This document shows, in pieces, positions 44,005 through 52,780 of a stretch of 64,000 bases of DNA (positions are counted from its first letter, which is position 1; each line of letters opens with the position of its first letter). The stretch lies in the NCBI GenBank assembly GCA_030123565.1, contig CP126122.1, forward strand, positions 3,982,800-4,046,799, given 5' to 3'. Position numbers and translations under genes: made by a program. The DNA is from Nitrospira sp. GTDB lineage: Bacteria > Nitrospirota > Nitrospiria > Nitrospirales > Nitrospiraceae. The notes below the pieces were generated by a model. It made no database searches and was not told where the DNA came from. It was given only the letters and a program-made list of their open reading frames with translations.

Positions 44005-44514
44005 TTAGACGGTTCCTCGCTCCTTGGCAAGGGCATGGGTGAGCGCGGCAAAGGCCTGCTCCACGCCCTGGCCGGTCTTGGCGCTTGCCGTAATCACCAT
44101 CCATCCGCGCTGTGTCAGTTCAGCTAAATCTCGCTCCTCCACCTCCCATTCTGTCGAGAGGTCTGATTTGTTGACGATGACGACAAAGGGGACTGGGCCA
44201 AGGACGTCGGTGGCTGTCCGCTGCAGGTGCAGAGCGACCTCCAAGGTGTCTCGCCGCATCCCATCGATCACGAGGAGGTATCCGGAGGAGCCCCGTAGAT
44301 ACGACAGGCGAAGCTTTTGGAAATCATCCTCGCCATAGAGGTCCCAGATCACCAAGTTGACCGATCGGTCGCCCACCGCTACCGTCTTCTTATCGACCTT
44401 GACGCCGATGGTCGTCTGGTACTGTTCCGAGAAGAGGCTGGTGACGAACCGTTGGACGAGACTGGTTTTCCCCACCGCGAAGGCGCCCAACATGCAAATT
44501 TTCCGATCGAGCAT
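44005..44514 (-). CDS. Ras-like small GTPase
   Basis: 169 aa, all five GTPase motifs: G1 GAFAVGKT (10-17), G2 Thr35, G3 WDLYG (57-61), G4 NKSD (115-118), G5 SAK (144-146). Residue 62, where Ras has catalytic Gln61, is Glu. This is often seen in bacterial Ras-superfamily proteins and suggests low intrinsic hydrolysis that needs a partner. No lipidation signal. It lies 11 bp after the membrane-spanning OmpA gene and 15 bp before the sigma-54 activator. It is not MglA-like in its switch regions. The regulator is probably encoded in the adjacent OmpA protein. Confidence 0.92.
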   Translation of the reverse strand: MLDRKICMLGAFAVGKTSLVQRFVTSLFSEQYQTTIGVKVDKKTVAVGDRSVNLVIWDLYGEDDFQKLRLSYLRGSSGYLLVIDGMRRDTLEVALHLQRTATDVLGPVPFVVIVNKSDLSTEWEVEERDLAELTQRGWMVITASAKTGQGVEQAFAALTHALAKERGTV

Positions 44515-44525
44515 CTGCGACTGCC

Positions 44526-46253
44526 TCAGGGGAACGGGGCGACGGTGATCTGAAAGGAGACCCGGCGGTCCAGGGCGTCATTCGTCGTCGAATGTCGAGA
44601 GAGGGCCGAAACTGTGCCGATGCCATCGGCACGGAACTTCACCCTGCCGAAGTCGCCGGGGCGCAGGGCGTCGAGCACAGCCTGGGCTCGGGCCTCGCTC
44701 AGCCGTTGGTTCGTTTCAGATTGGCCGAGGGCATCGGCTTGGCCGGTGATGTGAACCAGCACCGAGGTATCGACCATCCGCGCCAGACCGTCCACGCGAC
44801 GGAGAACTTCCGCCAGATGCCGAACTTCACGGAGTTGATCGGTGGAAAGCGGCGCGCCGACTCCTGACTCGAACAGGATCCAGGCGCCTGTCACTTCTTG
44901 TGTCAGTTGGGTCAGGGTTTGAGAGATCGCGCCGCGGTCATCGTACAGGCTCACGCCGGGTATCAACCGTGCCAGGGCGCGGCTCTGCTGCAACCATTCC
45001 ACAAGCGCCACACCGTCGGCGACGAGTCGAGAAGAGTCCATCGCCAACTGCAGACCGGCTGGAGGAGCCAGCAAGATTCTGGCTCGTTTCAGTACGAGGT
45101 CCGGATCGAGGGCATAGTAGGGACTCCAGGAGCCGACGACTCGGTCGGGACGCAAGCCGCTTTCTTGAAGCAGCGAGGCAGGATCGGCGGCCAGTGGATC
45201 CCGGAGACCGTTGACTCTCCAGCGACCCCCTTCGGTTCCAGTCGAGGTCACGACGAGACCCGGTTCGCTCCTGATCCGATCCAGGTACGCCTGCCACTGC
45301 TCTCGTTCCCGATAGGCCGAGAATCCCCAAATGGCCGCACCAGACAGGAGCCCCACGAGAAGCATCCAAACGAGAGGAGACATCGTTCGTGCGCGCGACT
45401 CAAATTGTGCCTGTAAACAATCCTCCAGGAGCGGTTTCGCGCCGGTAAAGGACGACGCATCGCCGACGAAGGCTGCCAGCGCCTCCTGGCGTTCCCTGTG
45501 CAGGCGATCCAATGTCTCCTGCAGGTGCAGGCGCAGGGATTCCGGAGGAGTCCCGCGAATGACGGCGGCGAGGATGGCCGCCGATCCCTGTTCGATCCAG
45601 ACCGTGAGCTCGCCGACCTGCAGGGTGTTCAAGGATTCGCCGGGAGCGGCGCCGAAGGAATCCTGCACGAAGCTGCGAATGGCGGACAACATGCCGGAGA
45701 CGAGCGTCTGGTCCTGCACGGCCACCGACTCGCCGGCTGCATGGGCGAGGAGCAGACCGGAATCCTTGTGGATGAGGAACACCTGCTCGATTCGGTAGAG
45801 GAGCGTGTGGAGCAACACGATTTCGGCAAACGGCTTGCCGGTACGGAACGATTCGAAGCGCCACCGCAGGCTTCGAATGGACAGGCTGTGTTCGACGGTT
45901 TGATTGAGGGACTGCACCATGCTGCGGAGCGCGTTGGCGATGGCTTGGCGGATGGCCGGCATCATGATCGGGGCGATGGCCTCCGCAATCATGTGCGGCC
46001 GTTTTCTGACGGACCGGCTCAGTGCATCCGACACGTGGGGGGTGAGGGCCTGCGTGAGTTGTGTGTCCCCCTCGCCGCGCAGCTCGATCGCATCCGGCAG
46101 GACTCGACTGAGGTTCCGCGCCGTGAGGTCGATACGTTCGACCTGTTCCTGCAACCGTTCCAGACGTGATTGTTCGGGAGCCAGCAGAAGACTGCGCAGC
46201 TCCGAATAATCGTCCCCTCCTGAAGGCGTCTGGTCTTGAGGCGAGCGTGCCAT
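44526..46253 (-). CDS. membrane-spanning protein: cytosolic roadblock/longin-like region, one helix, periplasmic OmpA domain
   Basis: 575 aa with no signal peptide. Residues 1-130 are helical and coiled. Residues ~140-235 show the beta-alpha pattern of a profilin-like fold (VFLIHKDSGLLLAH...LVSGMLSAIRSFV...GELTVWIEQGSAAILAAVIRG), similar to roadblock/longin domains that bind small GTPases. One membrane helix is at ~291-312. The periplasmic part (313-455) may have a BON-like subdomain. An OmpA domain (455-572) carries ITGQADALGQSETNQRLSEARA. Placed directly upstream of the GTPase gene. A cytosol-to-wall coupling function is inferred. Confidence 0.8.
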   Translation of the reverse strand: MARSPQDQTPSGGDDYSELRSLLLAPEQSRLERLQEQVERIDLTARNLSRVLPDAIELRGEGDTQLTQALTPHVSDALSRSVRKRPHMIAEAIAPIMMPAIRQAIANALRSMVQSLNQTVEHSLSIRSLRWRFESFRTGKPFAEIVLLHTLLYRIEQVFLIHKDSGLLLAHAAGESVAVQDQTLVSGMLSAIRSFVQDSFGAAPGESLNTLQVGELTVWIEQGSAAILAAVIRGTPPESLRLHLQETLDRLHRERQEALAAFVGDASSFTGAKPLLEDCLQAQFESRARTMSPLVWMLLVGLLSGAAIWGFSAYREREQWQAYLDRIRSEPGLVVTSTGTEGGRWRVNGLRDPLAADPASLLQESGLRPDRVVGSWSPYYALDPDLVLKRARILLAPPAGLQLAMDSSRLVADGVALVEWLQQSRALARLIPGVSLYDDRGAISQTLTQLTQEVTGAWILFESGVGAPLSTDQLREVRHLAEVLRRVDGLARMVDTSVLVHITGQADALGQSETNQRLSEARAQAVLDALRPGDFGRVKFRADGIGTVSALSRHSTTNDALDRRVSFQITVAPFP

Positions 46254-46339
46254 CCTGTTTCCGGATTCAGGCTGTCCGGTGCATGGCTTTGAAGCGGAGC
46301 CTGCCGGGAGGTTCGTGACGGGCGAGGCTCCGGGCGACG

Positions 46340-46945
46340 TTATCGATTCGACGCGGAATCGTCATCCGAGAGCCTCTGTGAGAGTGCCTGAAACAGCGCG
46401 GCAAGGGAGGCTCGATCGGTTTTTTGAGCGGACAGGCGCTGAACGGCCGTTTCGACTGCCGCAGAAAGTTCCGCATGTTTGTGACCGAAGTCTTCCCGGA
46501 GTGCGGTCGCTTCCGACTGCAGGTCGGTTCGAAGCTTTCGATGGGCCTGCTCGCTCTGGTCTTCCAGTTGGGCGGTACTGGACTGGAGGACTCCTGTCAA
46601 TGACTCCAACTCCTTGGTCACCTGGTCGACGCTCGTGGCGCGGGTGTGCTGCTCGTTGGCCAGATGGGCGGTCAGGGTTTCGACTTCTGTCCGAATGTGT
46701 TGCTCCAGCTGGTCAAACCGTTGCTTGAGATCGTTCCGCAACTGGGCGGCTTCCGCCAACAGTTGCGCTTCGAGTCTGGTGAATCGTCGCTCGTGGTCGC
46801 GTACTTGAGCCCCAAAGAGGATGTCGCGGATCTTGTCGAGGTTCTTTCCCTCGGAAGAACCTTCGATGGGAGATGCGTCGGCGACCTGTTCGGCGAGGCT
46901 GTCTCCGGCCTGTTGACCGTGACTGAGATTCGCGGAGCTGCTCAT
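46340..46945 (-). CDS. coiled-coil protein of the GTPase cluster
   Basis: 201 aa from the ATG at 46945 (a TTG at 46951 would add two residues), with GAGGGAGA upstream. Highly helical and charged from about residue 40 to 190, with heptad-like patterns. Low-complexity N-terminus. No signal peptide or membrane helix. A short motif near residue 35 (NLDKIRDILFGAQVRDHERRF) looks like a conserved binding peptide. First gene of the cluster on the minus strand. Function unknown; possibly an effector or scaffold of the GTPase. Confidence 0.75.
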   Translation of the reverse strand: MSSSANLSHGQQAGDSLAEQVADASPIEGSSEGKNLDKIRDILFGAQVRDHERRFTRLEAQLLAEAAQLRNDLKQRFDQLEQHIRTEVETLTAHLANEQHTRATSVDQVTKELESLTGVLQSSTAQLEDQSEQAHRKLRTDLQSEATALREDFGHKHAELSAAVETAVQRLSAQKTDRASLAALFQALSQRLSDDDSASNR

Positions 46946-46990
46946 GACCAATCTCCCTCAACAGAGTGGGGTAAGCTTGGAAAGCGATGG

Positions 46991-47020
46991 ATGATAGCAC
47001 CTTCTTGTGGACAGCAACAA
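46991..47020 (-). promoter_or_regulatory. candidate promoter of the GTPase cluster
   Basis: Minus-strand TTGTTG (47015-47020) and TATCAT (46991-46996), 18 bp apart, 46 bp before the coiled-coil gene start. Confidence 0.4.
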
Positions 47021-47041
47021 GAAAACAGGGGTCGGGTAGGC

Positions 47042-47060
47042 TGTCGTACGTAGTACGACA
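47042..47060. repeat. perfect palindrome between mscS-like and coiled-coil genes
   Basis: TGTCGTAC-GTA-GTACGACA, 8-bp arms, just after the MscS-like gene stop and 22 bp upstream of the candidate promoter of the GTPase cluster. It could be an operator or part of a terminator. Confidence 0.6.
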
Positions 47061-47075
47061 AGCGGGCAGCCGCGA

Positions 47076-47876
47076 TCAGGTTTGGGTCAGCAAGCGCACT
47101 TCCTGCTGTGGGAAGGGGATGTCGATACCCTCTTGCCGGAACTGTTCGAGAATCGCCTGATTGATTTCCGCTTGAGCAGAACCGACGTGAGCGACCGCCA
47201 CCCAGGGACGAACGGAAATCATGACGGCGGAATCCCCAAAACTCACGACCCCGACCACCGGCGCCGGCTCTCTCAGGACCTGCGGATGCCGCTCCAGGAG
47301 TTCGCGAAGAATCCGCAGGGTCTTCGGGATATCGGTCCGATAGGACACGCCGACGGACAAATCGAGTTGCCGCACCGATCCAAAATTGTGGAGGATTTCG
47401 CCGACGACTTTTCGATTGGGAATGACGATGCGGGAACGGTCCGGATGCAGGAGGGTGGTGGTGAAGATATCGATCTTCGCGACGTCGCCGTGGACGCCCA
47501 GCAGCGCCACATGTTCCCCGACCCGGTAGGGTTTCGTGAAGATAATCGACAGACCGGCTACCACATTGCTCAAGACGCCTTGCAGGGCGAGGCCCACGCC
47601 GAGTCCTGCCACCCCGAGTCCTGCGATCAGCGGGGCGATTTGCAGGCCGAGCTGATCCAGCGCGATGAGGAGACCCAGGATGACCACCAGGGCCTTGACG
47701 AGACGCAGGAACAGGAGGCGCAGGGGCGGCTCGAGATCCTGCTGATTGAGCCATCGTTCGAAGAGCCGGCCGACCGATTTGGCGGCGAACAGGGCGACAA
47801 TGAAGACGACGACGGCTCCCATGATCCGGAAGCCGTACTGCACGATATATTGAGTGACCAGGTTCGCCAACGACAT
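47076..47876 (-). CDS. MscS-family mechanosensitive channel
   Basis: 266 aa channel with three N-terminal hydrophobic segments. The pore helix GLGVAGLGVGLALQGVLSNVVAGLSII carries the small-residue spacing of MscS. The cytoplasmic vestibule follows (YRVGEHVALLGVHGDVAKIDIFTTTLLHPDRSRIVIPNRKV). Opens under membrane tension to release solutes. It lies 17 bp after the AsmA-type gene on the same strand. Confidence 0.93.
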   Translation of the reverse strand: MSLANLVTQYIVQYGFRIMGAVVVFIVALFAAKSVGRLFERWLNQQDLEPPLRLLFLRLVKALVVILGLLIALDQLGLQIAPLIAGLGVAGLGVGLALQGVLSNVVAGLSIIFTKPYRVGEHVALLGVHGDVAKIDIFTTTLLHPDRSRIVIPNRKVVGEILHNFGSVRQLDLSVGVSYRTDIPKTLRILRELLERHPQVLREPAPVVGVVSFGDSAVMISVRPWVAVAHVGSAQAEINQAILEQFRQEGIDIPFPQQEVRLLTQT

Positions 47877-47893
47877 GGTGCCTCCCGTGGCTG

Positions 47894-50002
47894 TTACCGT
47901 CCGAGCAACCCCTTCAGCAGGTCCTTGCCCTGTTGTTTGAGATCATCCGGTTTCGCGGAACCCTTCAGGATGTCCCCGATGGCGCCCTTGACCTTTTCCT
48001 TGACCTGCTCCTGCACCTTTCCGGCAAACATTTTGGTGTCGAGCCCGTAGGCGGGGGATTGTGTGCTCCCGGTAATGAGCAACGGGAGCGAGAGGCGGCC
48101 ACCGGACATGGCGACCTTGGCGATCGGCGACCCCGCGGCAATTTTCTGGCTTAAGGCTTGGGAGAGGGTCAGGTTCAGTTTCATGTTGAGGGACTGATCG
48201 AGGCCGATCGTGCCGCCGCCCGTCGCCTGAAAATCATGGCTGTCCATGAGGAGCCGTTGGACGGCGATCAGCCCCTGCTTGATGGCGAACTCGCTTTCGA
48301 TCGTAGAAAAGGCCGTGGTCTTGACGTTCTCCAGCGAGACCCCGACCACCTTGAGCAACGTGGCCACCTCCTGGAGCAGATTGATCCCTTCGATCTTGCC
48401 ATCCTTCACCGCCACGCGACCGGTTCCGGCGAGTGCCTTCACGAGGTCGGGCTGGGTGAATCCGCGTCCGGCCAACGCCAGCTCTGCTCCGGCCGTGCCG
48501 CTGATGGAAACCTGGTCGGTGCCGACGGCCTGGAGGGCCGGTCCGAGTTGGAGGCCTTGCAGAGAAACCTTGCCGCTGAAGGGCGGCGCCGGGGTTCCGA
48601 GGCCGAGGGTCCCTTGCGTGCGCAGGAATCCGCCGAAGAGTTGGAGCGACAGATTGTTGAGGCGCGCCTCCTGCCCCTTCATCTCCGCCGTGGCCTGGAG
48701 GTCCTTGATCTCCACCGGCTTTTTCAGCGGAAGTGCGACAGGAAGGTCGGCGGTGTTGACGAGTTTTGAGCCGACCGTGACCTTGGCCAGCCCGCCCAGG
48801 ACCGACCCCTTCACATCGAGACGCGAGCTGCCCATGGACACGATCAGCCCAAGGTCCGGGACCTCCGCCAGTTCAAGGGGCGCGGCTCCTTCCTTGGGCG
48901 GATACTTGGTGCGCAGGCTCACATGCAGGTCTTTCAGCTCGACCGGTTTGGTGAGGGCGACTGCAACCGGCAGGTCCGATGAATTGATGCCGGCCGACGC
49001 AGCCGTCAGATTCGCCGTGCCTTTGGCCGCGGTGCCTTTCACATTGACGGCGGAGCCGCCCATCACCACAGTCAGGCCAAGATCGGTTACATCGACCTGG
49101 TTGGCGGGAGGGCTGTCGGGCTGCAGTGGGTATGGGGCATGGAGGCTGAGGTGCAGGTCCTTCACCTGGACCGGCTTCGTCAATGGGAGCTTCACGGGCA
49201 GATCGGCCGAGTCGATCTGTAGCGCGGTGAGGGTGGCGTCCAGACTTCCGCCTACGGCGCGACCCTTGAGGTTCACTGCGATCTTGCCCGCGCCGAGGTT
49301 GAAGGTGAACGATTTGATGTCGAGGGTTTCCACGAGCGGTCCGAACGTCCCATCGAGTCGCACCGGAAGGTTATGGGGCTGTACTGTCGCCCCTAGGTGC
49401 ACGATGGGGTTCTCCCCGAGGTGGACCGAGGTGAGCAGAAACTCGAGGTCGTTGACGGTGTATTCGGTCGGTTTCTGGGTGGACTCGTCGCGATAGGTCA
49501 ATTTTCCTCCGTCGATCGATACCCGATCCACGGCAAAGAGCGCCAGGGCTTGGAGCGGACTGCCGGCCGGCTGTCCTGGCGCCTCCGGTTTCGAGGGAAC
49601 TGGTGGAGCCGGAGCTTTTGAGCCGAGAGTGGAGACGTTCAATTGGCCCTGGGCGTTTTTCAGGACAGTGATGACCGGGTCGCGCAGGGTGATCTCCTCC
49701 ACATCGACCTTGCCCCCAAGCAGTGGAAGAAGTTTCACGCCGACATCCAGTGAGGACAGGGAGGCGAAGGGGCCGGAGCGGAAGGCCGGATCGTCCTGGA
49801 CGAGAAATCCGCCGATACGGGCGCCGATGCGCGGCCAGATGGTGAGGCGGATGTCCTTGAGTTCGACTTTGCGGTTCAGCGCCTCTTCGATCAACGGGCG
49901 GTACCGGTCCTGATACCTGTTCAGATCGATGAGGAACGGCAAGGCGACGATCAGGATGATGAGCAACAGGATGACCACACCGATCCCGATCAGGATTTTC
50001 AT
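47894..50002 (-). CDS. AsmA-family protein
   Basis: 702 aa from the ATG at 50002; the frame is open further upstream but lies over the tRNA and SRP region. One N-terminal membrane helix (about 4-25), then a very long beta-rich periplasmic part with AsmA-type repeats. The middle has three similar ~115-residue units (each with SADLPVKLPLTKPVQVKDLHLSL or a variant). The C-terminus (about 555-690) matches the AsmA_2 region. The family is linked to lipid transport and outer-membrane assembly. Exact role unknown. Confidence 0.87.
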   Translation of the reverse strand: MKILIGIGVVILLLIILIVALPFLIDLNRYQDRYRPLIEEALNRKVELKDIRLTIWPRIGARIGGFLVQDDPAFRSGPFASLSSLDVGVKLLPLLGGKVDVEEITLRDPVITVLKNAQGQLNVSTLGSKAPAPPVPSKPEAPGQPAGSPLQALALFAVDRVSIDGGKLTYRDESTQKPTEYTVNDLEFLLTSVHLGENPIVHLGATVQPHNLPVRLDGTFGPLVETLDIKSFTFNLGAGKIAVNLKGRAVGGSLDATLTALQIDSADLPVKLPLTKPVQVKDLHLSLHAPYPLQPDSPPANQVDVTDLGLTVVMGGSAVNVKGTAAKGTANLTAASAGINSSDLPVAVALTKPVELKDLHVSLRTKYPPKEGAAPLELAEVPDLGLIVSMGSSRLDVKGSVLGGLAKVTVGSKLVNTADLPVALPLKKPVEIKDLQATAEMKGQEARLNNLSLQLFGGFLRTQGTLGLGTPAPPFSGKVSLQGLQLGPALQAVGTDQVSISGTAGAELALAGRGFTQPDLVKALAGTGRVAVKDGKIEGINLLQEVATLLKVVGVSLENVKTTAFSTIESEFAIKQGLIAVQRLLMDSHDFQATGGGTIGLDQSLNMKLNLTLSQALSQKIAAGSPIAKVAMSGGRLSLPLLITGSTQSPAYGLDTKMFAGKVQEQVKEKVKGAIGDILKGSAKPDDLKQQGKDLLKGLLGR

Positions 50003-50166
50003 CGCGTCCCTCCGCTGAAGATGGTTCCGCAGTATAGGAATGCGCGCAAGGTGGGTCAATGGCCGTGCGGCGACTGCTTGCGTTCCAAAGAGCTTGCCTT
50101 GCCGCTCAAAAACCTGCGTGATAAGATGCCGTCCCTTGAAGTCGTGCGATGAAGTCGTCCGATCGC

Positions 50167-50256
<90 letters not shown>

Positions 50257-50323
50257 AACAGAGCTTGCTCGACCGCGAGCCATCCGATGATTCTTGGCGA
50301 GCGGAGAAGACCCTCTTGTGATA

Positions 50324-50424
50324 GGGGCCGGGCCCTGTGCAACAGAACCCTGTGAACCCCGCCAGGTCCGGAAGGAAGCAACGGTAAGCGGTCCGTTCTG
50401 TGTGCCGCAGGATCACCTGGCCCC
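50324..50424 (+). ncRNA. ffs: signal recognition particle RNA (4.5S-type)
   Basis: About 101 nt. Ends GGGGCC and GGCCCC pair. The conserved apical part AGGTCCGGAAGGAAGCAACG and the opposite GTAAGCGGTCCG with the GGAA loop are canonical for bacterial 4.5S RNA, the RNA of the particle that targets inner-membrane proteins with Ffh. Confidence 0.95.
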
Positions 50425-50442
50425 GCTAACTTCAAAATGAGA

Positions 50443-50519
50443 AATGATGAATGTGGAATGTTGAATTGACGGACGCGGACGAACAGAAATTCCTCACTTC
50501 TCATTCCTAATTCATCATT
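50443..50519. repeat. AT-rich inverted repeat between SRP RNA and dnaX
   Basis: Arms 50443-50460 and 50502-50519 (18 bp with two mismatches, core AATGATGAAT/ATTCATCATT) around a 41-nt loop. This stretch is clearly more AT-rich than its surroundings. It may be a mobile-type repeat or a transcript structure. Confidence 0.6.
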
Positions 50520-50534
50520 GGGAGCACCGCGACG

Positions 50535-52409
50535 TTGGATTATCAGGTCTCAGCCCGCAAATACCGGCCGGGGACGTTCGATGATGTGATCGGGCAGGGC
50601 CACGTCGTGCAGACGTTGATGAACTCGATCGCCACGAAACGGATCGCCCACGCCTTTCTGTTCTCCGGCACGCGCGGCGTCGGCAAGACGACGGTGGCGC
50701 GGATCTTGGCCAAGGCGCTCAATTGCGAACAGGGACCGACGGGAACGCCCTGCAACACCTGTGCGAATTGTGTGGAGATTACGCAGGGGACGTCGGTCGA
50801 TGTGGTCGAGATCGACGGGGCGTCGAACACCGGCGTCGACGATGTCCGCGAAATTCGCGAGAACGTCAAATTCACTCCATTCCGGGGGCAGTATCGGGTC
50901 TACATCATCGACGAAGTGCACATGCTCTCCAACTCGGCGTTCAATGCGTTGTTGAAGACGCTGGAGGAGCCTCCCGCTCACGTTGTGTTCATCTTCGCGA
51001 CGACGGAAATTCATAAGATTCCCGCCACCATCCTTTCGCGCTGCCAACATTACAACTTCCGCCGCATCTCCAAAGCCGAGATTGCGCGGCGGCTTCGCCA
51101 TGTCGCAGAGCAAGACGGGCTGACCATCGAGGACCGCAGTCTGATGGCCCTGGCGCGCGCCAGCGAAGGCAGCATGCGGGATGGGCTCAGTCTGCTGGAT
51201 CAAATCATTGCGTTCGGCGGCAAGGCGATTCGCCATCAGGATCTCGAAACCCTGCTGGGCGCGGTGCCTCAGGAGCGGGTGCGGGCCATGGTCGAGGCGG
51301 TGATCGAACAGGATAGTCCCAAGGCATTGCAGGTGATCGCCGGGTTGTTGGATCAAGGCCATGATCTGCGCGCCTACTGCGCCGACCTGGTGGAGTATGT
51401 GCGGAACATGCTGGTGGCGGCGGTGGTGCCGTCAGGACCGGAATTGCGCGGGCTCATCGAGGCGTCGGAAGAAGATCTGACTCAGCTGGCCGACGATGCG
51501 CAGCGGTTCACCGTCGAGCAACTACAAGAATTGTTTCGGCTCTGTGCGGCGGCAGAAGACAGTTTGCGGACGAGCGTCCATCCGCGATTTGTGTTGGAAA
51601 CGGCGGCGGTGCGAGCCACCCGCCTCTTGCGAGCTTCCGATGGTCCGGCGGCATCGATCGGCCTGGCTTCTCAACCGGGTGCAGCTGCCTCCACCGGCCG
51701 AGGGAGCGCCCAATCGCAAGCCTCTTCGCAGTCGCCTGACCGGCCGGCGCAACCGGGTGCGATGAGGGGCGACAGCCCCAAGGGAAACCAAGAGGCCGGG
51801 AAGAAGGCCCCTGCCGTGAGCGGCGGGCCGGCAAGGGCTCCATCAGTCGTTCGCCCTCCTGAAGCAGCCGCCCCTGGCAAGATTCCAGCGCCCCGGACGG
51901 TGCCTCCGTCGATCGCCCCGCTTCCATCTGAGCCGGTTCGGCAGGAACGTGAGGCGACGTCCCCTTCCGAGGTATCGCCTGCTGCAGTAGACGTGAACTG
52001 GGAGCAATTCCAAGAGGCAGTGACGGCGAATCATCCGAATATCGCGCCGTTTCTTGAAATGGGACGGTTGGTCGGGATGGAAGGGTCGTTGATCACGTTG
52101 GGGTTTGCCAAGCAAGCGACTACAGCGCGATCGATGCTGGAAAAGGAAGACAATCTTCGAGCGTTGGCGACGCTTGGGGAACGGCTCTATGGTTGTCCGT
52201 TACGAATCAGAATCGTCGAGGTCGCGGAACAGGAACCGGGGAGCGCCCCCACGATGAAGCAGCTGCGGGTTGCGAAGGAGCAAGAGCAACGCCTGATCTT
52301 GACCCAGCGGGCCAAGGCTCATCCCCTGGTCAAACAAGCCCTGGAGATGTTCGGCGGAGACCTGGCGGAGGTTCGGACGACCGCTCCGGTGCAGGAGGTG
52401 CAGGAATGA
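50535..52409 (+). CDS. dnaX: DNA polymerase III subunit gamma/tau
   Basis: Clamp-loader ATPase of the replicative polymerase. 624 aa from a TTG start (MDYQVSARKYRP). The Walker A motif is GTRGVGKTT; the zinc motif is CNTCANC plus an upstream cysteine; Walker B is IIDEVHML and the SRC motif is ATILSRC. A Pro/Ser-rich linker (about 375-490) and a tau-like C-terminal domain (about 490-615) follow. No obvious slippery run for a short gamma form is seen. The stop overlaps the ATG of ybaB. Confidence 0.97.
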   Translation: MDYQVSARKYRPGTFDDVIGQGHVVQTLMNSIATKRIAHAFLFSGTRGVGKTTVARILAKALNCEQGPTGTPCNTCANCVEITQGTSVDVVEIDGASNTGVDDVREIRENVKFTPFRGQYRVYIIDEVHMLSNSAFNALLKTLEEPPAHVVFIFATTEIHKIPATILSRCQHYNFRRISKAEIARRLRHVAEQDGLTIEDRSLMALARASEGSMRDGLSLLDQIIAFGGKAIRHQDLETLLGAVPQERVRAMVEAVIEQDSPKALQVIAGLLDQGHDLRAYCADLVEYVRNMLVAAVVPSGPELRGLIEASEEDLTQLADDAQRFTVEQLQELFRLCAAAEDSLRTSVHPRFVLETAAVRATRLLRASDGPAASIGLASQPGAAASTGRGSAQSQASSQSPDRPAQPGAMRGDSPKGNQEAGKKAPAVSGGPARAPSVVRPPEAAAPGKIPAPRTVPPSIAPLPSEPVRQEREATSPSEVSPAAVDVNWEQFQEAVTANHPNIAPFLEMGRLVGMEGSLITLGFAKQATTARSMLEKEDNLRALATLGERLYGCPLRIRIVEVAEQEPGSAPTMKQLRVAKEQEQRLILTQRAKAHPLVKQALEMFGGDLAEVRTTAPVQEVQE

Positions 52410-52729
52410 AGAATCCGTTTGGAAACATGTCCAACATTTTGAAACAGGCTCAGGCCATGCAGGAACAGATGGCCAAGGTTCAGGAACAGGCGGCGGCCAA
52501 GACCGTGTCAGGAACCGCAGGCGGCGGGATCGTGACGGTGACGGTCAATGGAGCCATGGACCTGTTGAGCGTGAAGATCGATCCGGAGGTCGTGAAGGCC
52601 GGCGATGTCGATATGCTGCAGGATTTGGTGGTCGCCGCCGGCAACGATGCGCTGAAAAAGTCGCGCGAGATGATGGCTGAGGAAATGAAGGCCGTGACCG
52701 GCGGGATGAAGATTCCCGGCCTCTTTTGA
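52406..52729 (+). CDS. ybaB: nucleoid-associated YbaB/EbfC family protein
   Basis: 107 aa small DNA-binding protein. It starts MKNPFGNMSNILKQAQAMQEQMAKVQEQ and has the family core GGGIVTVTVNGAMDLLSVKIDPEVV. Its ATG at 52406 overlaps the dnaX stop by 4 bp (ATGA), implying coupling. Usual companion of dnaX and recR. Confidence 0.95.
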   Translation: MKNPFGNMSNILKQAQAMQEQMAKVQEQAAAKTVSGTAGGGIVTVTVNGAMDLLSVKIDPEVVKAGDVDMLQDLVVAAGNDALKKSREMMAEEMKAVTGGMKIPGLF

Positions 52730-52780
52730 CGCCGGCTGGTCGATCGCTCCGGCTGGGCGGCCCGGTGGAGCTACCGGTGG

